From NCBI RefSeq assembly GCF_000759025.1, contig NZ_JPOS01000018.1, positions 372,001-436,000 on the forward strand: DNA of 64,000 nt, written 5' to 3'. A model generated the notes under the pieces. It searched no databases and was not told where the DNA came from. It saw nothing but the letters and a program-made list of their open reading frames with translations. Numbering within the stretch: the first letter of the stretch is position 1; each line of letters begins with the position of its first letter. A program made the position numbers and the translations under genes. Shown here piece after piece: positions 17,810-26,538 of the stretch. The stretch is from Phaeodactylibacter xiamenensis (lineage in GTDB: Bacteria > Bacteroidota > Bacteroidia > Chitinophagales > Saprospiraceae).

Positions 17810-19168
17810 TTAGGCATTGGTCAGCCGGGTGGCAGTCTTGCGAAGATACTTAGAAAAATAGGTACGAAGTTGATACCACCAGCTTTGGAAGCCTGGCTGC
17901 AGAACAGGAATGTGCAAATAAACGCTAGTGCCTTCGCCCGGGGTACTCTCCATATCCAACTGCCAGCCCTGAGCATCACAGATGCTTTTTACATAGTACA
18001 GCCCAAGCCCAAAACCTTTGACTTTGTGGACGTTGCCGGTGGGTACGCGATAAAATTTGCTAAAGATTCGGCTCATATGCTCTTTGGAAATCCCCACACC
18101 TTTATCTTCGATCTTAATGGTAACCTGCTGATCGGAGGCATAGGCCGACAGACGGATTACCGGCCGTTCGCAGCAGTACTTGATCGCGTTATCAAGCAGG
18201 TTGTGGAGGATATTTGTAAAGTGGAGGCGGTCAGCTTCAATATGAATATCTCCGAGCCGGATGTCGCTTTCCAGCGTGCCGCCCTGCTTTTCTGCCTGTA
18301 CCGCCGTGCTGTTGACGATGGCATTTAGGGTTTCTGCAACGGGAAACTGCTCCAGTTTGAGCTCAAAGTTCCCCTGCTCGATCCGGGCCAGCTGCAAGAC
18401 CTTCTCCACCTGGCTGTTGAGGCGTTTGTTTTGCTCCTTGATGATGGTGGCATAGCGCAGCAGGCGCGGGTTGTTTTGCACCTCAGGGGCGTTTTGGAAC
18501 ACATCTGCCGAAATTTTTATGGTGGAAATAGGGGTCTTGAACTCGTGTGTCATATTGTTGATAAAGTCCTTCTGCAGTTCAGACAGCCGCTTTTGCCGCA
18601 GCATGATATACATGGAGTAGGCAAAAAAGATCAGGACGATCATCAGGATGGCTGAGAAGAAAATGGAAAGCTGCATTTTGCCCAGCAGATAGCCGGACCG
18701 GTTGGGGAATTTAACGCTGAAGTAATAGGTGAACTTATCGTCCTTGGGCAGGTCGCCAAGCTCGGTCAGGTCCGTCTGTTTGCCAGGGTTGAAACTGCAG
18801 TAGTTGCCATACATCATCTCATTGGTCGTACAATCGTAAACGGCGTATTCAAAATCGACGTAAAGGGCCAGGCGCTCAAACTCTTTTTGCAGAAAGTACT
18901 CCAGGTGGTCGTCGTCGATTTCGCTATCGATATTGACGACATAGTAGTTGGTCGTGCGCTGATTGACGATATTGCGGGGCGGCAGATCGCCCCCGCTCAG
19001 GTCAGCCAGCCCGCAGGCCGTACGGTAAAGCGCAAGGCTTGCTTTTTTGCTGAACTCCTCCTCGTTTATATTCCAGGTATTGATCACCCAATAGGCTTGC
19101 ATGCCAATGATGCCGGCAATGGCGATGGCGCCCAAAAGGATGACCCGGAAGATCAGGCTGTTCTTCAT
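17810..19168 (-). CDS. Membrane sensor histidine kinase
   Basis: This 452-residue two-component sensor has a transmembrane helix at about 6-28 and a periplasmic domain of ~135 residues with a few cysteines (Cys52, Cys113, Cys124). A second helix at about 166-189 leads to the cytoplasmic kinase. HisKA contains H208 in MTHEFKTPIS, the phosphorylation site. The HATPase domain shows the N box (NLLDNAIKY), G1 (DKGVGIS) and G2 (GFGLGLYYVKSI). No HAMP or PAS domain is evident between TM2 and HisKA. The gene is first of a two-gene minus-strand operon with the response regulator. Its upstream region faces the divergent DUF4271 gene. Confidence 0.94.
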   Translation of the reverse strand: MKNSLIFRVILLGAIAIAGIIGMQAYWVINTWNINEEEFSKKASLALYRTACGLADLSGGDLPPRNIVNQRTTNYYVVNIDSEIDDDHLEYFLQKEFERLALYVDFEYAVYDCTTNEMMYGNYCSFNPGKQTDLTELGDLPKDDKFTYYFSVKFPNRSGYLLGKMQLSIFFSAILMIVLIFFAYSMYIMLRQKRLSELQKDFINNMTHEFKTPISTIKISADVFQNAPEVQNNPRLLRYATIIKEQNKRLNSQVEKVLQLARIEQGNFELKLEQFPVAETLNAIVNSTAVQAEKQGGTLESDIRLGDIHIEADRLHFTNILHNLLDNAIKYCCERPVIRLSAYASDQQVTIKIEDKGVGISKEHMSRIFSKFYRVPTGNVHKVKGFGLGLYYVKSICDAQGWQLDMESTPGEGTSVYLHIPVLQPGFQSWWYQLRTYFSKYLRKTATRLTNA

Positions 19169-19303
19169 AGATGGTGGCTAAAATAAAATCCTGTACAAGT
19201 TACCAGTCCGGTAGGGGATAAAAAAACGCTTAACAGCTCTTTAACAAACCCGGGCGGGTTCAGTTCCGTACGGCAGAGGAGGCATAATGTCCGGAGAAAA
19301 GCT

Positions 19304-20257
19304 ATGGATAATTCCAGTCAGTGCGCTACCTTTGTAAGAACTGTGAATAAGGTGCTCCACATATCGACCCGTTTTCTGCTTGTTAGCCTGCTGTCAGTGC
19401 TGATAGCTAAAGGTGCTTTTGCGCAAGCCAACCCCTTTGACCTGACGCCACGGCTCTCTGCCCAGGTAGGGGCAGATACCCTGACAAGTGTTGTGCCGGT
19501 GACCGGCAACCCCTTCGATATAGTGCCCACCAGCCCCGAAGAGCAGGCCGTTGAACCGGTGTTGCCTCCTCCTGATGCAGGTTTTTCTTCCAAGCCGGTT
19601 GTGACGATTGACAGCCGTTTTAACCGGGTTGTTTTTATTACGACCGTTGCAAGCCTGTTGCTGCTCACCGTTTTGATAACGCTCTTCCGGGCGCAGTTGG
19701 GCCGGGCATACCGGGCATTTCTAAATGATAATTTGCTCAACCAGCTACAGCGGGAAAGAGAAGGGGGCGGCGGCCTGCCGTATTACCTTTTCTACGCGCT
19801 TTTCATGCTGTCTGCCGGCTTTTTCGTTTTTCTTTTGACGGAGTACTTTGAGGTCCCGGTTGCGGTAGCGCCCTGGCGTAGCCTGCTGATGTGCGTGCTG
19901 GGCATTGCTGTGTTTTGGATGGGCAAGCACCTGCTGCTGACTTACATTCGTGTGGTGTTTCCCGTAGAAAAGGAAGTCCGGATCTACAACATGACGATTG
20001 TGGTCTTCAATCTGATCCTGGGTATCGCCCTCATCATTGGCAACGGGCTCTTTGCCTACGGGCCCGACAGCCTGAAAATGCCTATACTTTATCTGATTTT
20101 TGCAGTCATTGCCGGCGTTTATTTATTCATGTTTTTACGTAGCCTGTTTTCTGCCGGCCGCTTTCTCTCCTTTCATAAGTTTCACTTTTTGTTGTATATT
20201 TGCACCGTTGAAATCGCTCCTGTCCTGATCTTGGTAAAAGGATTAACAACTTCCTAA
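19304..20257 (+). CDS. DUF4271 domain-containing membrane protein
   Basis: This is a 317-residue protein typical of Bacteroidota. An N-terminal hydrophobic segment (about 19-40, STRFLLVSLLSVLIAKGAFA) looks like a signal peptide ahead of ANPFDLTPR. One membrane helix (about 107-126) and a block of six or so helices from ~158 to the C-terminus form the DUF4271 domain. Its usual neighbour in the phylum is the HemD-like gene, as here. The biochemical role is unknown. The last ~60 codons contain a strong promoter-like sequence that may serve the next gene. Confidence 0.8.
   Translation: MDNSSQCATFVRTVNKVLHISTRFLLVSLLSVLIAKGAFAQANPFDLTPRLSAQVGADTLTSVVPVTGNPFDIVPTSPEEQAVEPVLPPPDAGFSSKPVVTIDSRFNRVVFITTVASLLLLTVLITLFRAQLGRAYRAFLNDNLLNQLQREREGGGGLPYYLFYALFMLSAGFFVFLLTEYFEVPVAVAPWRSLLMCVLGIAVFWMGKHLLLTYIRVVFPVEKEVRIYNMTIVVFNLILGIALIIGNGLFAYGPDSLKMPILYLIFAVIAGVYLFMFLRSLFSAGRFLSFHKFHFLLYICTVEIAPVLILVKGLTTS
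20195..20202 (+). promoter_or_regulatory. Candidate internal promoter for the HemD-like gene
   Basis: TATATTTG, followed by CA, is a perfect TAnnTTTG match. A TTTC at 20171-20174 lies 20 bp upstream in the -33 position. It sits within the 3' end of the DUF4271 coding region, about 140 bp before the HemD-like ATG. Confidence 0.5.
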
Positions 20258-20339
20258 TTTAAAAACCTCGTTCAGGAACTGTGCTACAGCTTGCTTTAGA
20301 TCAAACGCACAGTGGGCAAAACCCAAAAATTGTTGTTGC

Positions 20340-21119
20340 ATGGCAGCAAATGGCAAAGTACAAGAAGAGACTTACAAGCCGGTAAAAACCATCCTGATAT
20401 CCCAGCCTAAGCCGGAGCGATCTCCCTACTATGATTTAGAACAGAAATACGGACTGACCATCGACTGGCGGCCGTTCATTCATGTAGAGGGCGTCTCGGC
20501 TAAGGAGTTCCGCAAAGCCAAAATAAAACCTAATGAGTATACTGCGGTGATCCTGACCAGCAAAAATGCGATCGATCACTACTTCCGTATTTGCGAAGAG
20601 ATGCGGATCAAGGTCTCACAGGACATGAAGTACTTCTGCCTTTCTGAGGCAATAGCGAATTACCTGCAGAAGTTCATCGTCTATCGCAAACGAAAAGTTT
20701 TTGTGGGCAAGCGCACCATTCAGGACCTGGCACCTGCCCTGAAGAAGCATAAAAAAGAAAAGTTCCTGCTGCCTTGCTCCAATTTAGGGGCTAAGCAGGT
20801 CAGTTCGTATTTGAAGGAAAACAGCTTCGACTGGCAGGATGCGATGATGTACCAAACGGTCAGCAGCGATTTGTCTGACCTCAGCGATGTGACCTACGAT
20901 GTCCTCGTGTTCTTTAGCCCGCTTGGCATCAAATCGCTCTACGAAAACTTCCCGGATTTCAAGCAGAACGATACCCGCATGGCAGTCTTTGGCAATTCCA
21001 CCAGCAAGGAGGTAGAAAAGCAGGGCCTGACCATCAATATCAAAGTACCTGCACCGGGCATCACCTCCATGGCTACCGCTCTGGAGAAGTATCTGGAAAT
21101 TTCCAATAAAGACCTTTAA
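20340..21119 (+). CDS. Uroporphyrinogen-III synthase family protein (HemD-like)
   Basis: This 259-residue soluble protein has the two-lobed HemD fold: ILISQPKPERSPYYDLEQKYGL near the start, TAVILTSKNAIDHYFRIC (residues ~62-79) and the second-lobe VLVFFSPLGIKSLYENFPDF plus AVFGNSTSKEVEKQGL near the end. The enzyme cyclises hydroxymethylbilane to uroporphyrinogen III in haem synthesis. The family is poorly conserved in sequence and no other haem genes lie nearby, so the enzymatic role is likely but not certain. Bacteroidota commonly pair it with DUF4271. Its N-terminus carries an extra lysine-rich stretch (NGKVQEETYKPVKT). Confidence 0.8.
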   Translation: MAANGKVQEETYKPVKTILISQPKPERSPYYDLEQKYGLTIDWRPFIHVEGVSAKEFRKAKIKPNEYTAVILTSKNAIDHYFRICEEMRIKVSQDMKYFCLSEAIANYLQKFIVYRKRKVFVGKRTIQDLAPALKKHKKEKFLLPCSNLGAKQVSSYLKENSFDWQDAMMYQTVSSDLSDLSDVTYDVLVFFSPLGIKSLYENFPDFKQNDTRMAVFGNSTSKEVEKQGLTINIKVPAPGITSMATALEKYLEISNKDL

Positions 21120-21157
21120 TCATAAAGGCTTTTCCCTGATCGGAAAAAACGCTGAAC

Positions 21158-21188
21158 AGCCCCAAAGCATAACTTGTGTTTTGGGGCT
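21158..21188 (+). terminator. Hairpin after the HemD-like gene
   Basis: AGCCCCAAA (21158-21166) pairs with TTTTGGGGCT (21179-21188). There is no following T run, so it may act as a weak terminator or as an RNA 3'-end stabiliser. Confidence 0.5.
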
Positions 21189-21226
21189 GTGCTGTTGCGC
21201 AACTATTCAATGCCCTTCAGAGTTAA

Positions 21227-21877
21227 ATGGATATGCAGCATTCATTTATTCAGGCGATCGCAGAGCAGCTCAGGCATCCGTTGCCCGGGCAGGAGGCGCA
21301 GTTTCGTATGGCGCATGTTGTACGGCAGCAGGCGGTGACGCCACCTCAGGGGGCCCGGCAGGCCGGCGTTATGGCTTTGTTTTATCCTCATCAGTCCGAC
21401 TGGCACCTGGTTTTTATCGAACGGCAGCCCCACCACGGGCACGACCGGCATGCGGGGCAGATTAGCTTCCCGGGCGGGAAGTTTGAAGACTCGGATGCCT
21501 CTTTGGAGGAAACAGCGCTGCGGGAAACCGAGGAAGAGGTGGGCGTCCCTGTTGGTACAATTGAAGTCCTGGGCAAGCTGACGGAGCTGTATATCCCGGT
21601 CAGCAATTTTCAGGTGCACCCCTATGTAGGCTTCACGGATAGCCGCCCGGCATTTGTGCCGGATGTCGAGGAGGTGCGCACCATCCTGGAAGTCCCATTC
21701 AGGCATCTGTCCAATCCTGCCACCCGCCGCAAAACGAACCTGCAACTGGCGGCTAACATTACGCTCAAGGGCGTACCTTATTTTGATGTGGAGGGCAAAA
21801 TCCTATGGGGCGCTACGGCTATGATGGTTAGTGAATTGCTGGCAGTAGCCGAACGTTCAGGGCTGGTATCGTCCTGA
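21227..21877 (+). CDS. Nudix hydrolase, CoA pyrophosphatase type (NudL-like)
   Basis: This 216-residue protein matches the CoA-specific Nudix subgroup. The signature HAGQISFPGGKFED (about 75-88) precedes the Nudix helix ETALRETEEEVGV (about 95-107), whose glutamates bind the metal. The enzyme is expected to split CoA or acyl-CoA into 4'-phosphopantetheine and 3',5'-ADP, in the cytoplasm. The UPF0035-type upstream motif (LVFIERQPHHGHDRHAGQ) supports CoA over other Nudix substrates. It is a single gene, with the M42 peptidase cluster converging from the other strand. Confidence 0.88.
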   Translation: MDMQHSFIQAIAEQLRHPLPGQEAQFRMAHVVRQQAVTPPQGARQAGVMALFYPHQSDWHLVFIERQPHHGHDRHAGQISFPGGKFEDSDASLEETALRETEEEVGVPVGTIEVLGKLTELYIPVSNFQVHPYVGFTDSRPAFVPDVEEVRTILEVPFRHLSNPATRRKTNLQLAANITLKGVPYFDVEGKILWGATAMMVSELLAVAERSGLVSS

Positions 21878-21963
21878 TGGCTTACACCCTTTCTGATTAA
21901 GGCTAAAATCCTTCAAAAACGGTGACTCCCGAATTGGTGAACCTGTGTTTGCCACATGGGTTA

Positions 21964-22137
21964 CTAATTGGACAACACCCGATAAACCATCAGGCCTAAC
22001 AGCAGTAGAATGAGGATAACGAAGAACCCGGAAGCCGCATCATCAAAAAGCCGTTCCACCGTGTCCATGTACTTGGACCCAAAGTATATGCCCGCCCCTA
22101 GAATGACGGTGCCCATAAAGATTTGTTTTGCCCTCAT
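21964..22137 (-). CDS. Small two-helix membrane protein, 57 aa
   Basis: This short frame begins with MRAKQIFMGTVILGAGIYF and ends with LLLLGLMVYRVLSN. It has a hydrophobic segment at residues 6-20 and a second at about 37-53, with an acidic hydrophilic bridge (ERLFDDAASG). It starts 6 bp after the stop codon of the M42 peptidase on the same strand, so it is probably translated from the same mRNA. I do not recognise a family. Evidence is the clean ATG-to-stop frame, the two helices with charged flanks and the tight operon spacing. Confidence 0.65.
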   Translation of the reverse strand: MRAKQIFMGTVILGAGIYFGSKYMDTVERLFDDAASGFFVILILLLLGLMVYRVLSN

Positions 22138-22143
22138 AGTGGA

Positions 22144-23247
22144 TTAAAGAAAGTCATAGCTGTCATCAGCTGCTGGTTTGGAGCGATTGCCGTCCACATT
22201 TTCGAAGCTCCAGTCGTATTGTTGCAGTTCGCTCAGGCAATGGGTCAGCAAGTCGATGCAGTGCCTGATGTCAGCCTTGTTGGCCATTTCGATGGTTTGG
22301 TGCATATTGCGGAGCGGGATGGAAATGGCACCTGCTATCGCTCCTTTCTTGCCGTAGCGCTGAACACCGGCCGTATCGGTACCTCCTGCAGGCAGTACTT
22401 CGGGTTGCCAGGGGATGTCGTGCGCATCAGCCGTCTTTTTCATGTAATTGACCATGCGGTAGTCGCAGATGGTCATGCCATCCAAAATCTTAATAGCGGC
22501 ACCCTTGCCAAGGCTTGTGACGTATTCATGCGCTTGGGCACCGGGCACATCAAAGGCGATGGTCACGTCAAGCCCAAACCCGAAATCAGGATCAATCAGG
22601 TGGGCGGAAGAGATGGCGCCGCGCAGCCCGACTTCTTCCTGTACGGTGAACACACCATAAATATCGTAAGGTACGGTTTGGTCTTTCAGCGCCCGCAGGG
22701 TTTCCAGCAGGATAAACACTGATACCCGGTTGTCCATGGATTTACTGTTGACACAATTGCCCATCTCAATGAGCTCCCGCTCCCGGGTGATGGAGTCGCC
22801 GACCGCAACATACTTTACCACTTCATCCCGCGGCATGCCCAGGTCAATGTAGTACTCGCTGATGGGAAGCTGTTTGTTGCGCTCTTCTGGTTTCATGAGG
22901 TGGATAGGCTTGCTGCCCATAACACCGATGAAGTCTTTGCGGCCGTGCACGATGACCCGCTGAGAGGTCAGCGTTTTCGGGTCAAAACCGCCCAGGGTGT
23001 GGAATCGGATGAACCCATCCTCGTCGATGTGCGTAACGATGAACCCAATCTCGTCCATATGAGCAGCTACCATGACCTTTTTGTCTTGCTGCCCTTTTTT
23101 GATGGCGACTACGTTACCCATGGCATCCACTTCTACTTTGTCTACCAGTGGCGTGACTTCAGCAAGGATAAACTCCCGGATACGCTGTTCGTACCCTGGT
23201 GCGCCGGGTGTTTCGCATATTTTCTTGAGCAGCTCAACGTTGATCAT
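22144..23247 (-). CDS. M42 family aminopeptidase (FrvX/glutamyl aminopeptidase-like)
   Basis: This is a 367-residue cytoplasmic dinuclear-metal aminopeptidase of the kind that forms large self-compartmentalised tetrahedral assemblies. Expected metal and catalytic residues are all visible: H63 and D65 (AAHMDEIG), D172 (KSMDNR), E204-E205 (VQEEVG; general base and ligand), D227 (GLDVTIAFDVPG) and H316 (RNMHQ). Length is normal. It would trim peptides from the proteasome-like or other protease pathway; exact residue preference is not deducible. A 57-aa membrane protein gene follows 6 bp downstream, an uncommon partner. The promoter should lie in the 139-bp gap to the thioredoxin-like gene. Confidence 0.92.
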   Translation of the reverse strand: MINVELLKKICETPGAPGYEQRIREFILAEVTPLVDKVEVDAMGNVVAIKKGQQDKKVMVAAHMDEIGFIVTHIDEDGFIRFHTLGGFDPKTLTSQRVIVHGRKDFIGVMGSKPIHLMKPEERNKQLPISEYYIDLGMPRDEVVKYVAVGDSITRERELIEMGNCVNSKSMDNRVSVFILLETLRALKDQTVPYDIYGVFTVQEEVGLRGAISSAHLIDPDFGFGLDVTIAFDVPGAQAHEYVTSLGKGAAIKILDGMTICDYRMVNYMKKTADAHDIPWQPEVLPAGGTDTAGVQRYGKKGAIAGAISIPLRNMHQTIEMANKADIRHCIDLLTHCLSELQQYDWSFENVDGNRSKPAADDSYDFL

Positions 23248-23386
23248 ATAAGCGGTTTTAAAGTCGTTTGATTGGAATATGATGCGAAAATACAGGACGA
23301 GCCAAGGATTTCCGACTTATTCCTTAAAAAAATACAAGGGATGGCTTTCATCGGGCTATTACGGGAATGGTCAAGGGGCAGTAAGT

Positions 23387-24031
23387 CTATTGGGCCAGGG
23401 CTTCCTGATGTTGGAAAAGGGCCTGGATGACCTCTGACTGTATGCTTTTTGTCTTATCGCGGGCGTACCATTTCTGGGTTTCTGTCATAGTGGTCTGCTG
23501 TAGCGCTTTTTTAGCGGCCTCATCTTCCAGTGTTTTTAGTTTTGTTTTGTAATCCATGACGATTTGCTGTACGGCTACAGGTCTGGGGCCCCAGCTACCT
23601 GTTACGGCCCTGTTGGCTCCCTTTAGGAAAATGATTTTCGGAATGGAACGCCCGCCGTTGGTGAGAAAGGCATCCATGATATCGGGATATTCGTCCCTTA
23701 GGATAAGCCGTAGAGAAAGGTTGGGGGTCGCTTCTGCTATTTTATTCAGCACCGGAATGACCTGCGCTGCATCCCCGCACCAGGCTTCGGTCAGGACGAG
23801 CATCGTCATGGGCGTTTCCAGTTGTTCCAGTGCTTCAAGCGTTTCGGGCGTAAGCCGGGTGGTCTTATCGAGGCGGTTCATGCGGGTGCGGTTGAGATCC
23901 GTATAGTTCAGCATCGCCTCGCTGTGGTTAGAACCTGTGGTTTTACCATCGGCACGCAATTCTTCAATAAGCTGGCGGTATTTGTTGTAGTGCATTGCTT
24001 GCTCCAGGGTGGAGGCAGGTATCGTCTTCAT
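23387..24031 (-). CDS. Thioredoxin-family protein with a single active-site cysteine
   Basis: This 214-residue soluble protein has a thioredoxin-like core at about 60-175: LVLTEAWCGDAAQVIPVLNKIAE with Cys85, a beta strand (SLRLILRDEY) and the cis-proline region SIPKIIFLK. The usual CxxC is reduced to CGDA, so it cannot form a classical intramolecular disulfide. This WCGDA form recurs in a Bacteroidota thioredoxin-like family, so it is not damage. No signal peptide is present, so it is cytoplasmic. Function is unknown; a monothiol redox or scaffold role is inference. Confidence 0.82.
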   Translation of the reverse strand: MKTIPASTLEQAMHYNKYRQLIEELRADGKTTGSNHSEAMLNYTDLNRTRMNRLDKTTRLTPETLEALEQLETPMTMLVLTEAWCGDAAQVIPVLNKIAEATPNLSLRLILRDEYPDIMDAFLTNGGRSIPKIIFLKGANRAVTGSWGPRPVAVQQIVMDYKTKLKTLEDEAAKKALQQTTMTETQKWYARDKTKSIQSEVIQALFQHQEALAQ

Positions 24032-24123
24032 TTTTTCTGGTTAACTTTTCGATTTCTAAGGAGTCCGGCCTGTAGCTTTAGCCGCTCCGATTCAAGTATG
24101 TAGTAAAGGGAAGCGCTTAACCC

Positions 24124-26376
24124 CTACTTTTGTTTTGCAGGAGGGCTGAGGAGTTGCTGTAATTGTTCCAGGCTCGACAAATTGGACGGATGGTTCATGG
24201 CGCGCATCACATCCGCTTTTTCCCGCTGCGTGATGTGGAAGGAAATGGAGGCTTCCAACTTATTCTCTTCTATAGGGCGGTAGAAGAACGGGATTTGCAC
24301 AAAGCGCTCTTCGCCCAGCAGGTCATACATAAATCCTAAGCTGTTGTCGTGCTCAAACTCCTGAACCACGAGTACCTTGCCGGCAATACCGAGCGGGTTG
24401 AACATGGACTCCACAATACCCTGCCCACCGCTTGGTGTGATTTCCTCCACTTTATCCGAGCTACTGATTTGCAACAGCATTACCCCGCGGGTGTTTTCAA
24501 GTATCCACTCCCGGAAAACCTGAATGAACCGGGTGGCAGAAACGATACCGTAGTTATCCAGGAACCCGGCATCCATCACCTCAATACCGGGGCGGCTGGG
24601 CAGGTGTACATTGGGCAGCACGTAAGGGTAGGTTGCGTTCATGCGCACTGCCGAGAGCATGCGCAGATTGCCGGCATCCTGATCCTGAAACATCCACCGA
24701 AAGTCTACTGCGTCCACTTCCACCGCTTTGGGGTAGCGCTGCCCCACCGGCGCTTTCATCATGTAGGAAACGCCCTGTGGGGAAATGATCAGGCGACGGG
24801 CATCATTGACGATGGAGGGGGTCAGGTAAAGCATGGGGATTGTGGCCGATGCCTCCGGCTCCCGGTATTCCTCCAGGCGCCGGTCGAGTATGCCATTGGT
24901 GTTTTCATTGAGCTGCTGCTCAAAGACATAGCCCCGGTCCTTGTAGTAAGTGTAGCCATTCATCTCAAAGGGTGCCCAGGGGATAAAGAGGTCATTGGAA
25001 ACGATGGTGAAAGCGATAGAATTGACCAGGTCTTTGGCGATGTCGTCAATGTAACGTGGATCGTGGACATCTACGCATTCCCCCTGCTGCTGTTGCAAAT
25101 AAAGCTCCCGCAGGTACGTCATGCCCATCATGCCGCCAGAGGCGCCGGTAATGAGCACGGTATGATCCAGCAATTGCCCGTTGAGCAGGCTGTCTGCCGT
25201 ACGGACCACCTGCATGCTCCAGGTGGCCGATTTCAGCCCGCCCCCGCTGGAACAAAGGATGACCATCCAGGGCTTTTCCTCCCCGGTTTTGGCTTTCCAC
25301 TTTTCCAGAATGGCCGTGGTGGCGGCTTTGTCATCTTCAATCCGGGCACTGCTGGAGGCCTCCTGCAGGCGTTTTAGAGAATATTCGGCGGGGGCAGTCT
25401 CGTAATTGAGGCCGTAGGCTTTATTGGTGTAGTTGAAGTTGTCGTTGCGGGTCAGGATATTCAAGCCTAGCAATAGGGCAATGATGACTGTCATGCTCCA
25501 TTCTCCGAACCAGTAGATAACCGCACCGATGAGGGCCGTCAGCACACTGGCCAGAATGAACAGGCTGGCACCGGCCGGGATCCGAAAGGGCGGATAATCC
25601 ACCAAATAGCCGAGCACCAAAAGCACCAGCATACTGATGAGCTGAAGGATGAGCGCATTGAGGTGGTTTTGTTTGAAAATGCTCATCAGCATCTTGGTGT
25701 CGTAGTGCGCCACACTTCTGACCAGACGGGGTTCCAGCGATTCCGACAAATAGGTATCTACCCGCCACCGCGTACTGTCCAGCTTGATGTACTCCAGGTC
25801 CACCTGCCGGCGGCCGGGCGTATAGGCACGGGTGAGGTGGGGCGGGCGCTCGGACCGGCTTTCGTAGTACGAGATATCGCGGTTGGTGAATTGGAAATAG
25901 ATGGAGTACAAGATAATCAGCAGGAACATCCCGCTGAGAAAACCTACGGCATTCAGGGTGACTTCCCGGAAGACAAGCCCTTCGTAGTAGCGCTGGAAGT
26001 AGACCATGATGCCCAGGTATACCACCAGAAAGGACAGCGGTAATAATAGGTTGTTAATCACAAACTTGGTAAAAGGCCGGGCAAGCGATGCCAGAAATGG
26101 GAAATAATGGGCGCTCAGGAGGTAAAGAGCCAGGTTCCAGCTCATGAAAAAGCTGCCAAATCCGATACCCACGAAGAAAAAGCTCCAAAAGTTAACGGCC
26201 CCAAGGTATTCCGGATCCAGGAAAAGGTACTGAAAGCCGAGCTTACTGGCCAATGCACCGGAAACGAGCAGGAAGAAAACCACCCACATCGCCAGCAGCA
26301 GGTGGTTGCTGCGGATGTGCAACACCAGGAGCTGTACGGGAAAAGAATGGTAAACGTTGCGGAGTTTTTGCATCAT
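24124..26376 (-). CDS. Membrane-anchored patatin-like phospholipase
   Basis: This is a 750-residue fusion of a polytopic membrane domain and a patatin-type hydrolase. The first ~330 residues hold about seven hydrophobic helices in two groups (about 28-160, and 240-310). The patatin domain begins with the glycine-rich oxyanion loop CSSGGGLKS (near 374). It has the nucleophile motif GASGG (Ser near 411) and the catalytic-dyad Asp in MDAGFLDNYG (near 600). All catalytic elements are intact, so it should be an active lipid acyl hydrolase at the inner membrane, with the catalytic part probably cytoplasmic. Substrate is unknown. The gene is divergent from the MORN-repeat lipoprotein gene. Confidence 0.88.
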   Translation of the reverse strand: MMQKLRNVYHSFPVQLLVLHIRSNHLLLAMWVVFFLLVSGALASKLGFQYLFLDPEYLGAVNFWSFFFVGIGFGSFFMSWNLALYLLSAHYFPFLASLARPFTKFVINNLLLPLSFLVVYLGIMVYFQRYYEGLVFREVTLNAVGFLSGMFLLIILYSIYFQFTNRDISYYESRSERPPHLTRAYTPGRRQVDLEYIKLDSTRWRVDTYLSESLEPRLVRSVAHYDTKMLMSIFKQNHLNALILQLISMLVLLVLGYLVDYPPFRIPAGASLFILASVLTALIGAVIYWFGEWSMTVIIALLLGLNILTRNDNFNYTNKAYGLNYETAPAEYSLKRLQEASSSARIEDDKAATTAILEKWKAKTGEEKPWMVILCSSGGGLKSATWSMQVVRTADSLLNGQLLDHTVLITGASGGMMGMTYLRELYLQQQQGECVDVHDPRYIDDIAKDLVNSIAFTIVSNDLFIPWAPFEMNGYTYYKDRGYVFEQQLNENTNGILDRRLEEYREPEASATIPMLYLTPSIVNDARRLIISPQGVSYMMKAPVGQRYPKAVEVDAVDFRWMFQDQDAGNLRMLSAVRMNATYPYVLPNVHLPSRPGIEVMDAGFLDNYGIVSATRFIQVFREWILENTRGVMLLQISSSDKVEEITPSGGQGIVESMFNPLGIAGKVLVVQEFEHDNSLGFMYDLLGEERFVQIPFFYRPIEENKLEASISFHITQREKADVMRAMNHPSNLSSLEQLQQLLSPPAKQK

Positions 26377-26538
26377 GGTATTTCCAAAATACGGAATTCC
26401 TTGTTCTGATGCCAGTGTTTCTACAGATCGGTTACGAATGGTCCAAGACAGTTAAAAGTGTTATTTTTCGGCCGGCGAAAATGAAGCCTGCGATTTTGCG
26501 TTTGTTTGGAGGGTGAATACATAAAAACAGAGACACCT

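Noticed and set aside
23387-24031. Thioredoxin-like protein as a damaged gene because of its single cysteine
   Set aside because: The WCGDA form recurs in Bacteroidota and the frame is complete, so it is a real variant.
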